From: a virus
Strand: one strand, 5' to 3'
Length of the DNA: 64,000 nt
IMG/VR virus record: IMGVR_UViG_3300033141_006329
Coordinates: 62,001 to 126,000 of that record
Shown: one piece after another, positions 37,168-45,372 of the stretch
How positions within the stretch are numbered: position 1 is the first letter of the stretch
Layout of the letters: every line of letters begins with the position of its first letter
Notes under the pieces: generated by a model
Databases searched by the model: none
What the model was told of the DNA's origin: nothing
What the model saw: only the letters and a program-made list of their open reading frames with translations
Position numbers and translations under genes: made by a program

Positions 37168-37503
37168 TTATTCTTCTGTGGGTGGTAAGGGTCTTTTTAG
37201 TTTCACTTTATCGTCGATTACTTTGATAATTTTCCAGTTATCTTTAGTTTCTTGATATTGATCTTCCTCAATTCTACGTCGGATATTTTTCTCTGCTGTT
37301 TCCTGGTCCCAGTAGATTTCTATTTCTTCAGAGGAACCACCTAAATCACGATTCGATACATCCTCCCAATTAAGTATGGTAGCTTTATCATATTTCCATT
37401 TATAATTAAAATGGTACCATTTTCTAACCCATTTTAAAATTAGACCTGTTCCTTTTCTTTGTATTTTATAAAATCTTCCATTACTGACTATCTTATATAT
37501 CAT
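37168..37503 (-). CDS. Hypothetical basic protein
   Basis: 111 residues, rich in Trp, Tyr and Lys (GLILKWVRKWYHFNYKWKYD). The C-terminal part (WKIIKVIDDKVKLKRPLPPT) suggests a small beta domain. Strong AGGAGGACT site. Not recognised. Confidence 0.65.
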   Translation of the reverse strand: MIYKIVSNGRFYKIQRKGTGLILKWVRKWYHFNYKWKYDKATILNWEDVSNRDLGGSSEEIEIYWDQETAEKNIRRRIEEDQYQETKDNWKIIKVIDDKVKLKRPLPPTEE

Positions 37504-37527
37504 TTTTAGTCCTCCTATATGATTTAT

Positions 37528-37545
37528 GTTTTTAGTTTGTCCAGT
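37528..37545 (-). promoter_or_regulatory. GGACAAA element
   Basis: ACTGGACAAACTAAAAAC, then ATAAATCATATAGGAGG before the 37503 start. The last part is the same as at 51908-51924 on the other strand. Confidence 0.65.
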
Positions 37546-37606
37546 GTCGGAAGAGGTGTATTATTTTATGAGGGTAATGAAACGGATAAAATAACCACAC
37601 ATGTGA

Positions 37607-37621
37607 CCGGACAAACTATTG
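37607..37621 (+). promoter_or_regulatory. GGACAAA element, orphan variant
   Basis: CGGACAAACTATTG, read on the plus strand. It is preceded by the palindrome CACATGTG. No convincing gene follows it. Confidence 0.4.
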
Positions 37622-37703
37622 TGTTTATGATTTATCATGTTTGATTTTCTAAGTCCATAGTTACTCATCTTTTATCAACTTCGTCTATTGGGATGTGAAC
37701 TAT

Positions 37704-37795
37704 TGTTGAACGGATGATTATAACTGGTGGAGAAGAAAGGTCACTAACAATTCAGGTTTCCGTTGGAGGAAGGATCTTTGATCCTACGTTCAACA
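37704..37795. ncRNA. Candidate structured RNA
   Basis: TGTTGAACG (37704-37712) pairs perfectly with CGTTCAACA (37787-37795). Inside lies a second perfect hairpin, AGGATC-TTT-GATCCT (37771-37785). Such nested pairing in gene-free DNA suggests a folded RNA or a protein-binding dyad. Strand unknown. It does not fit a tRNA (no proper T arm). Confidence 0.4.
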
Positions 37796-37864
37796 GGACA
37801 GTTTGAACATCAATTGCGATAGCAAGCACAATAAGCAAAAAAGAAAAGTATCATTCTAATGAAG

Positions 37865-37883
37865 GACTGGATAATAACCAGTC
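37865..37883. repeat. Inverted repeat GACTGG/CCAGTC
   Basis: GACTGG-ataataa-CCAGTC, a perfect 6-bp stem. Its arms match the ACTGG/CCAGT arms found beside GGACAAA elements, but in the opposite order. Confidence 0.5.
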
Positions 37884-38079
37884 ATTTCAACATGGAAATA
37901 TACAGGGGTCATATTGTGAGGAGAAAATTTGAGGATAACTTATTGAAATATTTATCATTGATTATAAAAAAGATATAAATAATATACTCCAAATTTTTGG
38001 TAAGGAAAAATCTTTTTTCCAAAAAACAAACACTTACAATCAAACCCTGATAAAAAACACTGGGTTGAAAAAAATCATA

Positions 38080-38094
38080 CCGGACAAATTATTG
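38080..38094 (+). promoter_or_regulatory. GGACAAA element, orphan variant
   Basis: CCGGACAAATTATTG, the same TATTG ending as the copy at 37607. No gene follows within 100 bases. Confidence 0.4.
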
Positions 38095-38242
38095 AATTTG
38101 AATATAATAATTATGTCTCTTACGAGATTTACATGATTTGGATTTTCCCCATTCAAAATACTTTCAGTTTATTAGAATGGACTAAAAATTTAAAAGGTTA
38201 TTATATTTATCAAGTCCTTTTTTACCCGAGTTAGTTTGTATT

Positions 38243-38262
38243 CTCAAATATTCATATTTGAG
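38243..38262. repeat. Perfect inverted repeat
   Basis: CTCAAATATTCATATTTGAG: 8-bp arms around a 4-base loop. Could be an operator or a cruciform. Confidence 0.5.
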
Positions 38263-38354
38263 GATAAAACTAGCTGAATAAATAATTATTAAAATACTAT
38301 ACGAAGTATGAAGAATAGCAAAAAAGAAAAGAATATAACCACTGTGTTAAGGTA

Positions 38355-38379
38355 TTGACAAGGTGATATAACTTGTCAA
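38355..38379. repeat. Perfect inverted repeat
   Basis: TTGACAAG-gtgatataa-CTTGTCAA, with 8-bp arms. The left arm contains a TTGACA box; a TATAC lies further on, at a distance not ideal for a promoter. Confidence 0.5.
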
Positions 38380-38387
38380 ATCTTTAT

Positions 38388-38474
38388 ACATTCTTAAATT
38401 ATAATATCCGATCTGAATGATTAAAAATCCTTGAACATTCTTAATTTGTAATACCCGATCTGAATGGATAAAAC
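38388..38474. repeat. Direct repeat, two copies, 47-bp period
   Basis: ACATTCTTAAATTATAATA at 38388 and ACATTCTTAATTTGTAATA at 38435, each followed by yCCGATCTGAATG and an A-rich end. The arrangement is iteron-like. Confidence 0.6.
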
Positions 38475-38518
38475 TTCCCGCCATCACTTTTTCTTTTTTC
38501 TTTTTGATGGGTTATTCT

Positions 38519-38558
38519 GATTTGCTTTATCTGATTCACCTCGTCGCCGAGGCAAATC
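38519..38558. repeat. Nested hairpin
   Basis: GATTTGC and GCAAATC enclose a second stem CCTC-gtcgcc-GAGG; the two stems compete for one base. Could be a folded RNA element. Confidence 0.4.
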
Positions 38559-38755
38559 GATTCTCTTTTCATAGGAGGTCTATCTCCGCCCATAAATATA
38601 AAAATAAACCTTCCATAATATAATTATAAAAAGAAATTCACATCCTCATTAACCCTTTCCCTCAATACCCAAATCAAAAATATCTAGCGCAAAATTATAA
38701 TGTTTTATCCTCAACAATTTGGGTCAATTTACTTACGGTTTTTTCGCCACAGCTT

Positions 38756-38864
38756 CTCAGTATCCTGAGCTACTATTCCCGCCGCGAAGGTAGAATATAA
38801 AGTTATTCGCGCCCCGCAAAAATGATGTGGAACAAAGGGCATACGACAGATCGCATACCCTTTG
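38756..38864 (-). other. G+C-rich run of three hairpins after the 38883 gene
   Basis: Three stems in a row: CTCAG-tatc-CTGAG (38756-38769), CGCGAA/TTCGCG (38783-38811) and CAAAGGG/CCCTTTG (38833-38864). G+C is visibly higher than nearby. It lies right after the stop of the minus-strand gene, so it may be a 3' untranslated structure or a small RNA. No good T-run follows, so a simple terminator is unlikely. Confidence 0.4.
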
Positions 38865-38882
38865 CAACGAATTGAATATGTG

Positions 38883-39278
38883 TTATATTTCTTTTTGCAA
38901 GTCCTCAGAACCTTCCATTGGGACCTTACATTTAGAACACTTAGTTTCCATGCAGGGTTTTCCTTTTTCATGAGGGATTGTATTCCCACACTTAGGGCAA
39001 ACGCAAGAAACTATTTTCCCCTCACCTTTGGCAGGAAATCCTTGACCTTTCCCACCAGCTTCAACTAATGAACCTTCACTAATCCCTTTTAATTTTTTCA
39101 AAGTTTTTTTTGCAATATCTATTTTTCCTTGCCATCTTTGTCTACATCTCTCATGTCTACATTTAGATTTTTTCATAGTATACGTTGCTATCAGATTATT
39201 GACAGTTCTTATCTGGCTTTTAGTATAAATATCCTTAATACCTTCCTGTAAATTATCCAACCAATCTTTTGAAATCAT
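38883..39278 (-). CDS. Zinc-ribbon hypothetical protein
   Basis: 131 residues. A basic N-terminal half has its own CxHxxC ([11 protein letters not shown]). The C-terminal zinc module is [19 protein letters not shown], then CSKCKVPME. This PHxxGxPC type of module recurs in small proteins of unknown role. AAGGAG site present. Leftmost gene of the 45-38.9 kb minus-strand group. Confidence 0.75.
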   Translation of the reverse strand: MISKDWLDNLQEGIKDIYTKSQIRTVNNLIATYTMKKSKCRHERCRQRWQGKIDIAKKTLKKLKGISEGSLVEAGGKGQGFPAKGEGKIVSCVCPKCGNTIPHEKGKPCMETKCSKCKVPMEGSEDLQKEI

Positions 39279-39310
39279 TTTATCTCCTTATGTTATTCGA
39301 TTATATACTC

Positions 39311-39325
39311 TTTTATAATTTGTCC
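39311..39325 (-). promoter_or_regulatory. GGACAAA element
   Basis: GGACAAATTATAAAA, 32 bases before the zinc-ribbon gene start. Confidence 0.55.
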
Positions 39326-39327
39326 TC

Positions 39328-39576
39328 TTACTTATCTCCTACTTCTTTTTGTTTCCTCAATATTTCCCACTGCTTTAATGCGACTGGTTTCTTTGTCCAT
39401 TCATTAGGATTTCCTTCACTAGATGCTGCAAAAGTTATTTCCAATGTATGTTCCTCAATATTAACATTTGGTACACCAAATGCAGTATTATCATCAGTCT
39501 TGATATAGTTATCATCTAACCAATCCCATAAATCCTGTAGGGGAACTATTACCTTTCCTTCGTAGATTCTAGCCAT
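39328..39576 (-). CDS. Small hypothetical protein
   Basis: 82 residues from MARIYEGK at 39576, whose ATG overlaps the upstream stop as TAATG. It has VIVPLQDLWDWLDDNYIKTD and an ITFAASS strand. Small alpha/beta protein, not recognised. Confidence 0.65.
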   Translation of the reverse strand: MARIYEGKVIVPLQDLWDWLDDNYIKTDDNTAFGVPNVNIEEHTLEITFAASSEGNPNEWTKKPVALKQWEILRKQKEVGDK

Positions 39577-40652
39577 TAAATTGTTACCCAACCTCCCTTA
39601 ACTTTTCGTGTCTTCTTTAACTTTTTCTGTAGCCTTTGAAACTTCAAAGTATCATTGTTCCTAAGAGAATTACCTGGCTCTGTTGTTGCTATCTTTATAA
39701 TATCTTCAGAGGTATTAGTCCAGGTTCTATATTTTTTAACAAATTCTAAACCACTCCTTGCTATTGCTTCTCGTTCATCATCATGCTTCAAATAATATTC
39801 CACTGCATTATTTAGTGCTATTATATTCTTAAATTCTACAATGTCTCTTTTATCTTTCATGTCCATTAATTCTTCCATTTTTGGAATACGTTTGGTTAGA
39901 ACCATTGATCCACACGCCATGCAATTCCATAATCTCAAAGATGTATAACCAGGATAATTTCCTCTACTGATGTTTAATACCAATTTACTTTGTGAACATA
40001 TTTTTCTGAATTCATCGGGTTCGACAAAACTAGTATAGTGGGGTCCAAAGAATTTTACATTGTAGTTTTTCTTCCTTAAAAAATCATAAATAGTGGTCCT
40101 CTCAGGATCAGCTGCACCTATAAAAATTACATCATATTTCTTTTTAGTTAGTTCTGGATAATATTTATCAGGATCTGTTCCATCGAATACATGATAAACT
40201 GGCATTTGTGCACTATTGCTCCAGAGCAAAGCAGTTCCATACCCAGTAGCACTTCTATATGCACAAAATCTTGAAGACTCAAATAATGATTTATTTTTAA
40301 AATGGGAATATACATCAGGCATCCAAAAATATAATCTGCAATTCATTTTGGACATTTGAAAAGTATGTAAAGGTATACCATTACCCTTCATTATTATAAT
40401 TAGATCACAAGTTCTAGATAGTTCCATAACATTATTTATAACAGCACTAATATTCCTTTTAAGAGCAGTTCTATAATCTAATCTTATAACTTCACTTACT
40501 GAATCCAATCTTTCCATATGATTTGCAAATGGTATGGATGATGATGCTGGATTATTAAATACCCCTGCGAATCCTACTTTTAAGGGTAATTGTAAGGGAT
40601 TTTCTACCTCTATATCTCTACCTAAAATACTTGGAGTTACTTTCCTGATCAT
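39576..40652 (-). CDS. CgeB-like glycosyltransferase
   Basis: 358 residues. The order KKKYDVIFIGAADPERTTIY, LVLNISRGNYPGYTSLRLWN, CMACGSMVLT is the pattern of the CgeB-type GT family, where the acidic Glu of other GT4 enzymes is replaced by an RLWN-type motif. Basic C-terminus (LQKKLKKTRKVKGG). ATGA overlap with the gene upstream. Target unknown. Confidence 0.8.
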   Translation of the reverse strand: MIRKVTPSILGRDIEVENPLQLPLKVGFAGVFNNPASSSIPFANHMERLDSVSEVIRLDYRTALKRNISAVINNVMELSRTCDLIIIMKGNGIPLHTFQMSKMNCRLYFWMPDVYSHFKNKSLFESSRFCAYRSATGYGTALLWSNSAQMPVYHVFDGTDPDKYYPELTKKKYDVIFIGAADPERTTIYDFLRKKNYNVKFFGPHYTSFVEPDEFRKICSQSKLVLNISRGNYPGYTSLRLWNCMACGSMVLTKRIPKMEELMDMKDKRDIVEFKNIIALNNAVEYYLKHDDEREAIARSGLEFVKKYRTWTNTSEDIIKIATTEPGNSLRNNDTLKFQRLQKKLKKTRKVKGGWVTI

Positions 40653-41578
40653 ATTTCTAACTCCACAGTTGCACAGAGAGGAGCATCTTTTGAACCTGCT
40701 TTATCTTTATGTTTCCTTAAAAATCTAATCATCTTGTCAGGATCTTTTTTGGTAGCATAATATATTCTCCTGTTCTCTAATCTATATTGACCGTTTATCC
40801 ATTTGTCCTTTTTAACGTGGCTGACGGGATGATATAAGTGGTTAATAGTCCAGGGGAACATATCATAAGATTTAAACATATGAGATGCTCTAAGGGCCAT
40901 CTCGTTGTCTATACCTCCGAGTTCTTGGAACCCCTCATTGGCACCTCCCATCTCCCAATAAGCAGTTTTATTATAATACAAAATTCCCCCCTCAGCCATA
41001 CCCCGGGTAGGTTTAGATACTCGTATCTTCTTGCTGAATGTTTCATCCCAGTATACTATTTCAGACCAAGCAAAGAACCATCGTTTCACCTTATTCTTTG
41101 GTCGTTTTTTAGCAAATTTATATAGCTCAGTAAAGTAGTTTAAATCCACACAAATATCTCCTTCTCCCATCAACAAATGCCCAGTCTTAGCATTTCTTAC
41201 TCCTACATTGAAAAGCCACCCCTTATTAAAAATGGGATATCTGACTAATATTTTTGTTATGTTTTTATTTGCAGGAATTCTTATATTATTAGAATATAGA
41301 GGAAGTGTAGGATCTAGCATTTGTTCTACGATTATAAGATGTATATTTTGGGGTATTACTCGTACTATAGATTCTAAGTTCCTAAGTCGATATTCGAATC
41401 CGTCATTATTCATATTGCATACGGGTATAATGAAATCCATATTGAGATTAATTTTCCCCCCATATATTCTATTATATTCATCCACTGAGGGATGGTCGGT
41501 TTTCACGTTTATATGTTTTAGAAGCCCAAGTTCTGATACACAGACTTTTCCGCATACTTTACATTCTATTTTAGCCAT
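40649..41578 (-). CDS. Glycosyltransferase with N-terminal C2H2-like zinc finger
   Basis: 309 residues. Residues 5-28 are a C2H2-like finger: CKVCGKVCVSELGLLKHIN, then a second His. The GT-A part has FNKGWLFNVGVRNAKTGHLL, GEGDICVDL (acidic metal site) and GANEGFQELGGIDNEMALRA, as in the galactosyltransferase/GT7 C-terminal domain. A zinc finger on a glycosyltransferase is unusual and could mean it acts at DNA or at a host protein. Confidence 0.75.
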   Translation of the reverse strand: MAKIECKVCGKVCVSELGLLKHINVKTDHPSVDEYNRIYGGKINLNMDFIIPVCNMNNDGFEYRLRNLESIVRVIPQNIHLIIVEQMLDPTLPLYSNNIRIPANKNITKILVRYPIFNKGWLFNVGVRNAKTGHLLMGEGDICVDLNYFTELYKFAKKRPKNKVKRWFFAWSEIVYWDETFSKKIRVSKPTRGMAEGGILYYNKTAYWEMGGANEGFQELGGIDNEMALRASHMFKSYDMFPWTINHLYHPVSHVKKDKWINGQYRLENRRIYYATKKDPDKMIRFLRKHKDKAGSKDAPLCATVELEI

Positions 41579-42483
41579 TTTTTCTCCTCCAATATTTCAA
41601 ATACCTTTTTAGGTGTTGTTGTTTTATAATCCAGATCATCAAGAAATGTACACTTGGTCTTAAAAGGATTTTCTTTTACACGGTGTCTTATATTCTCATG
41701 TCCCCACAGAATTGTTGGAGTTCCCAGTAAATTTGATAAGATAGGTAATGAAGATTGACTCCCTATAGTAACCTTAGTCCGTCTCATAATTTCAATTGTT
41801 AAACCTATATCAGACAGATCATTTAGAGTTTCAACATATTTTTCTAATACTATAAAATTAGGATTTCTTGGAGGATGAACTATAGTCGGAGAAATGCCAG
41901 CTATAAATACTATATATTTTTCACTCTTACTAAACAAGTTGAATAAATCATACCAATATTCATCAGGCCAATTCCTATCAATATCTACACTCCTTAAATC
42001 CATTCTTTTTCTTGGGCATAATACTACAGGAATTTTATCCTTGTTTTTCTCTATAAATATATCTGCGAGTTTTTTATTAGCTGAGTGAGGTGTAAAATTG
42101 AAGTCCATTTTATCAAATGGAAAAATATTCCTTTTATTTCCTTTAGGTGGCTCGATTAATTTATGATGAGGAAATTCTTTTCTGATCTTGTCTATAATCA
42201 TCTGATACTTTTCATCAGGGAAAAAATCTAGACGATACATATTTGGTCTGTATATGTTATAGTCACCATTAATTGTAATAGTCATAATTCCATCTACAGC
42301 ACCATAATACAAATCACTACGTTCTTTCCTAGTAACAACAATAACATTTTTTTCAGGGTAGGTCTTTTTGAACCATCTCACATACCCACAAAATCGAATT
42401 AGTTCCCATCCCAATTCTCCAAAAAATGCGAATACTACTTTTTCTTGTTTTAATAACAATCTTAAATATTCTGATCTGATCAT
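41566..42483 (-). CDS. Glycosyltransferase-like protein (GT-B/GT9-like)
   Basis: 305 residues. VVFAFFGELGWELIRFCGYV at the start and VTIGSQSSLPILSNLLGTPT near the end match the two halves of GT9-like enzymes (G-x-G-E/D, then S-x-xPxL). It overlaps its neighbour by 13 bases. Probably a transferase; donor unknown. Confidence 0.65.
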   Translation of the reverse strand: MIRSEYLRLLLKQEKVVFAFFGELGWELIRFCGYVRWFKKTYPEKNVIVVTRKERSDLYYGAVDGIMTITINGDYNIYRPNMYRLDFFPDEKYQMIIDKIRKEFPHHKLIEPPKGNKRNIFPFDKMDFNFTPHSANKKLADIFIEKNKDKIPVVLCPRKRMDLRSVDIDRNWPDEYWYDLFNLFSKSEKYIVFIAGISPTIVHPPRNPNFIVLEKYVETLNDLSDIGLTIEIMRRTKVTIGSQSSLPILSNLLGTPTILWGHENIRHRVKENPFKTKCTFLDDLDYKTTTPKKVFEILEEKKWLK

Positions 42484-44258
42484 AATCGATTTATTAACTC
42501 CTCAAATATTTCCGGTATTGGTAGTTTGGGTTTTGTAGAATGCACAGCTACTCTAGCCATTGAATCCGACCGATTTATATCCAGAGAATTTGAACTATGA
42601 TCAATCACAATAGAATTCTTTTTCAAAGCCCAGCAGATATGAACAGCATCAGAATCAGATGGCACAATAACTAAACTACAAGTATTTAAAATACCAGCAG
42701 CTACAGGATCAGATACATTATTTATTATCTTAATATTTTTCCTAATTTTAAATCTCTCAATCTGGGCAGGGTCTAACCTAGTTGTCTCTCCACCCATAGA
42801 TAATAATAAAATAGTATTAGCTCGATCATTAGCTAATCTGGAACATACAATACTCAAATCTTTCCATATAGTATGTTTATCATTTTTACAAGTAGATATA
42901 ATTATGGCTGTAGTTTGAGGATGTATATATCCCTTATAAGGAGTAAAATTACAGTAGGGTTCAGGTACATGTTCAATACACGGATCTACAACTGAATAAT
43001 TTTTCTCTGCTGTGTATTTACTTAAGTTGAGAGGTTCTATAATATCTAAATCCTTAGGTAATTTTATATTATAACTACTGGTAGTTTTTATTATATTAGG
43101 ACCATACTTACAAAAATTTGTCATTCCGTTGTGAAAATCATCTATCTTATATACCTTATCCACCATAGAATTTCGTATCAAAGAAACCGCAGGATTTAAT
43201 ACATCATTTGTTACTATATCTACAGAACCATATTTTTTATATATCCCTTTTATAAGAGGAGTTATATTCAGTAATGCCTTTGTATCAGAATTAACAACCA
43301 ATAATATCCTAAAATTTTTATCGAATTCCAATTCTCCATTTTTAAATGTTATTTCAGTTATATCACCCATGTCTTCTTCTTCGGTTTCTATACTATCGAT
43401 ATCATCATCCATAGAATATAAATTTATCTTTGCCCGTCTTTTAAGTTTCCAATAAGGCAGTAAATCTTTACCTCTTCTCATACATCCTATTTTCGAAGCA
43501 TCACCCCACTCAACACTATAATTACTAGGTATGAATATGGAATGTTCTGTTTTCTTTTTAAACTGAGCAACATTTTTAAGATCTCTATCTTCTAGATTAT
43601 TTGTATCTCGCCTTTTTCTTAAACATAGACCTTTATTTTTTACTGAAATTCGTTCCTCAAGACCGGTGGCTTTTAATTGATTTATGAGATGTAGTCGTGA
43701 ATATTCTGAAAATAATTCCTCTTCCAACCCACATTCTAATTCCACTATATGTTTAACTTTTGCTATAACTATAGGACTGTATATGTTTTTCTTTTTTTGC
43801 CATTCTATTCTTTTAATCCTGGAAAAATAAGCACTATGAAATTTACTATCATTTTTTAAAATTTTAAGAGGATTACTTGAATCATCAAACATGGTGGGAA
43901 CAGTTATGAATTCCTTCTCCCAATCTATGCCTAAGAATTCCTTTGCTATAATTTGATGAGGGCTCATGATAGTCCAACCATCTGTTATGACGACTGTTGC
44001 AAAAGGATAATCTGTAGCTATTTGTTTAAGAAGTGTATTGATAGTTAAAGAATAATTATAGGCGGTGGATTGTATAGACATAATATTTTCAGATTCTTCA
44101 GGTATACAATGTTTTATTTTATTTGTGGATCTTCCCATCATACATACATGCATATCACATTCAATTAGTTTATGAGCAAAAACCGTAGGTAACATAGATA
44201 TAAAATCTGGCCTACATTCATCGCTATTAATACCTACGACGGCGTGGATAACTTCCAT
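42480..44258 (-). CDS. Two-domain glycosyltransferase-like protein
   Basis: 592 residues. The first 300 begin VVGINSDECRPDFISMLPTV and end in a charged linker; they may be a GT-A type domain, but with weak motifs. From FRILLVVNSDTKALLNITPL the C-terminal part resembles GT9: AIIISTCKNDKHTIWKDLSI and LVIVPSDSDAVHICWALKKN. Possibly a bifunctional transferase. The first domain is uncertain. Confidence 0.6.
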   Translation of the reverse strand: MEVIHAVVGINSDECRPDFISMLPTVFAHKLIECDMHVCMMGRSTNKIKHCIPEESENIMSIQSTAYNYSLTINTLLKQIATDYPFATVVITDGWTIMSPHQIIAKEFLGIDWEKEFITVPTMFDDSSNPLKILKNDSKFHSAYFSRIKRIEWQKKKNIYSPIVIAKVKHIVELECGLEEELFSEYSRLHLINQLKATGLEERISVKNKGLCLRKRRDTNNLEDRDLKNVAQFKKKTEHSIFIPSNYSVEWGDASKIGCMRRGKDLLPYWKLKRRAKINLYSMDDDIDSIETEEEDMGDITEITFKNGELEFDKNFRILLVVNSDTKALLNITPLIKGIYKKYGSVDIVTNDVLNPAVSLIRNSMVDKVYKIDDFHNGMTNFCKYGPNIIKTTSSYNIKLPKDLDIIEPLNLSKYTAEKNYSVVDPCIEHVPEPYCNFTPYKGYIHPQTTAIIISTCKNDKHTIWKDLSIVCSRLANDRANTILLLSMGGETTRLDPAQIERFKIRKNIKIINNVSDPVAAGILNTCSLVIVPSDSDAVHICWALKKNSIVIDHSSNSLDINRSDSMARVAVHSTKPKLPIPEIFEELINRL

Positions 44259-44267
44259 AATTTCTCC

Positions 44268-45182
44268 TTACCAAACTGTGGCGGCGGTTAAATGTTTATA
44301 TTTGTCATATATTTGCTTTGCGGATAAATTCCTAAGAGATAGTTCTTTATCTTCTAGGGTATGTTTTGTTCTTCTATATACGTCAGGACCTTGTCTTGTA
44401 AGAACATTACACATAGACGATTGTAGGACTTCCCCAACATGAAGGACGAGAGGATCATCATCTTTTGGGGGTTTGACCCCAGCTACGAAATTAATAATTC
44501 CCTTACGTCTTTTTATCATGAACCAGCTGGTTGAATCTTGTTTTTTGTAACAATTATAAGTTTTTACAAGCTCTTCAGATTCCCATTCTAACATCAGTAA
44601 CTGATTGTAATCAAAGAACCAAAAACAACTGCCCCCTCCCCAGGAACTGGAAATACAACCGAACTCTTCACCATCTACATTAAAGGTATAATTGTTGGTC
44701 ATTGGATTATCACGAGCTATTTTTGGTATACCCCCTGGTGCTTTTACAATATAATGGGTGTTAGGTTCTAAGGTTTTTAATTCTTGATGTGCATTCAGGA
44801 AATATTTATCCCAGCCCCTTCCAAGAATAACATCGTTATCTATAAGAACATAATAATCATTCATTGTTTCTGTCTTTGTGAGATGACGGACGTCGTGGGC
44901 GGTTTTCATCATTTGTGTCCACCTATGAAATGATGATGCTTTGCCAAAACAATTATTGAGAGAAGTAGAGGTATCATAGGAATAATATTTAATTTTTCCA
45001 TCCTTTAATAATTTTGCGAATATAGCAAATCTTTCAGGGGATGGTAAGGATAAGTTATCAAAAACGTAAATATCTATATCGCGGAATAATGAGGTTGTTG
45101 TGAGGATAGATTCTATAGTTTTTTGTGTTAATACTGATCTGTCTCTTGCTGTCAACATCACTGATAATCTGTTATTAATCAT
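44268..45182 (-). CDS. Family 2 glycosyltransferase
   Basis: 304 residues from MINNRLSVMLTARDRS at 45182 (GAGGGGGACT site). GT-A features: SVMLTARDR, ESILTTTSLFRDIDIYVFD and the DxD-type metal site VLIDNDVILG. The SSWGGGSCFWFFD segment is in the acceptor half. First gene of the minus-strand glycosyltransferase cluster. Confidence 0.8.
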   Translation of the reverse strand: MINNRLSVMLTARDRSVLTQKTIESILTTTSLFRDIDIYVFDNLSLPSPERFAIFAKLLKDGKIKYYSYDTSTSLNNCFGKASSFHRWTQMMKTAHDVRHLTKTETMNDYYVLIDNDVILGRGWDKYFLNAHQELKTLEPNTHYIVKAPGGIPKIARDNPMTNNYTFNVDGEEFGCISSSWGGGSCFWFFDYNQLLMLEWESEELVKTYNCYKKQDSTSWFMIKRRKGIINFVAGVKPPKDDDPLVLHVGEVLQSSMCNVLTRQGPDVYRRTKHTLEDKELSLRNLSAKQIYDKYKHLTAATVW

Positions 45183-45207
45183 ATAGTCCCCCTCGTTCAT
45201 TTTTAAT

Positions 45208-45222
45208 GTTTTTAGTTTGTCC
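45208..45222 (-). promoter_or_regulatory. GGACAAA element
   Basis: GGACAAACTAAAAAC, 25 bases before the GT2 start. With the plus-strand copies at 45266 and 45331 it marks the divergent switch point. Confidence 0.6.
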
Positions 45223-45265
45223 TTTATTCCATAAAAAGTTCCAGAGAAAACCCACACCATCAAGC

Positions 45266-45280
45266 GGACAAATTAAAAAC
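45266..45280 (+). promoter_or_regulatory. GGACAAA element
   Basis: GGACAAATTAAAAAC, preceded by CCACACCATCAAGC. First of two plus-strand copies before the GT9 gene. Confidence 0.55.
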
Positions 45281-45330
45281 GTGATAAATTAGAAATAATA
45301 TGTGGCATCTGGATTTTTTGATTACAAAGA

Positions 45331-45346
45331 GGACAAACATATAAAG
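45331..45346 (+). promoter_or_regulatory. GGACAAA element
   Basis: GGACAAACATATAAAG, 27 bases before the GTG start at 45373. Confidence 0.5.
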
Positions 45347-45372
45347 AAACATTTTAAAGAAAGGGGCAAAAT

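Larger units (their letters stand above)
37504..38882. other. 1.4 kb gene-free stretch rich in repeats and hairpins
   Basis: No ORF here has both a ribosome site and protein-like composition. It holds three GGACAAA elements, several perfect inverted repeats, a 47-bp-period direct repeat and a G+C-rich structured patch at its right end. It could be a replication origin, a set of small RNAs or a regulatory region; none is proved. Confidence 0.6.

Noticed and set aside
38481-38513. Terminator at CCATCA ... TGATGG
   Set aside because: The stem is short, the loop is a long T/C run, and no T-run follows on either strand in the right place.
38728-38785. tRNA-like start (GGGAATAGTAGCTCAGGAT) on the minus strand
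   Set aside because: No anticodon stem, no T arm with a TTC loop and no matching acceptor end follow, so it is not a tRNA.
38729-38989. 86-residue ORF on the minus strand ending in FAAGIVAQDTEKLWRKNRK
   Set aside because: It overlaps the well-supported zinc-ribbon gene in another frame, has no ribosome site, and its unique part lies in the hairpin-rich patch.
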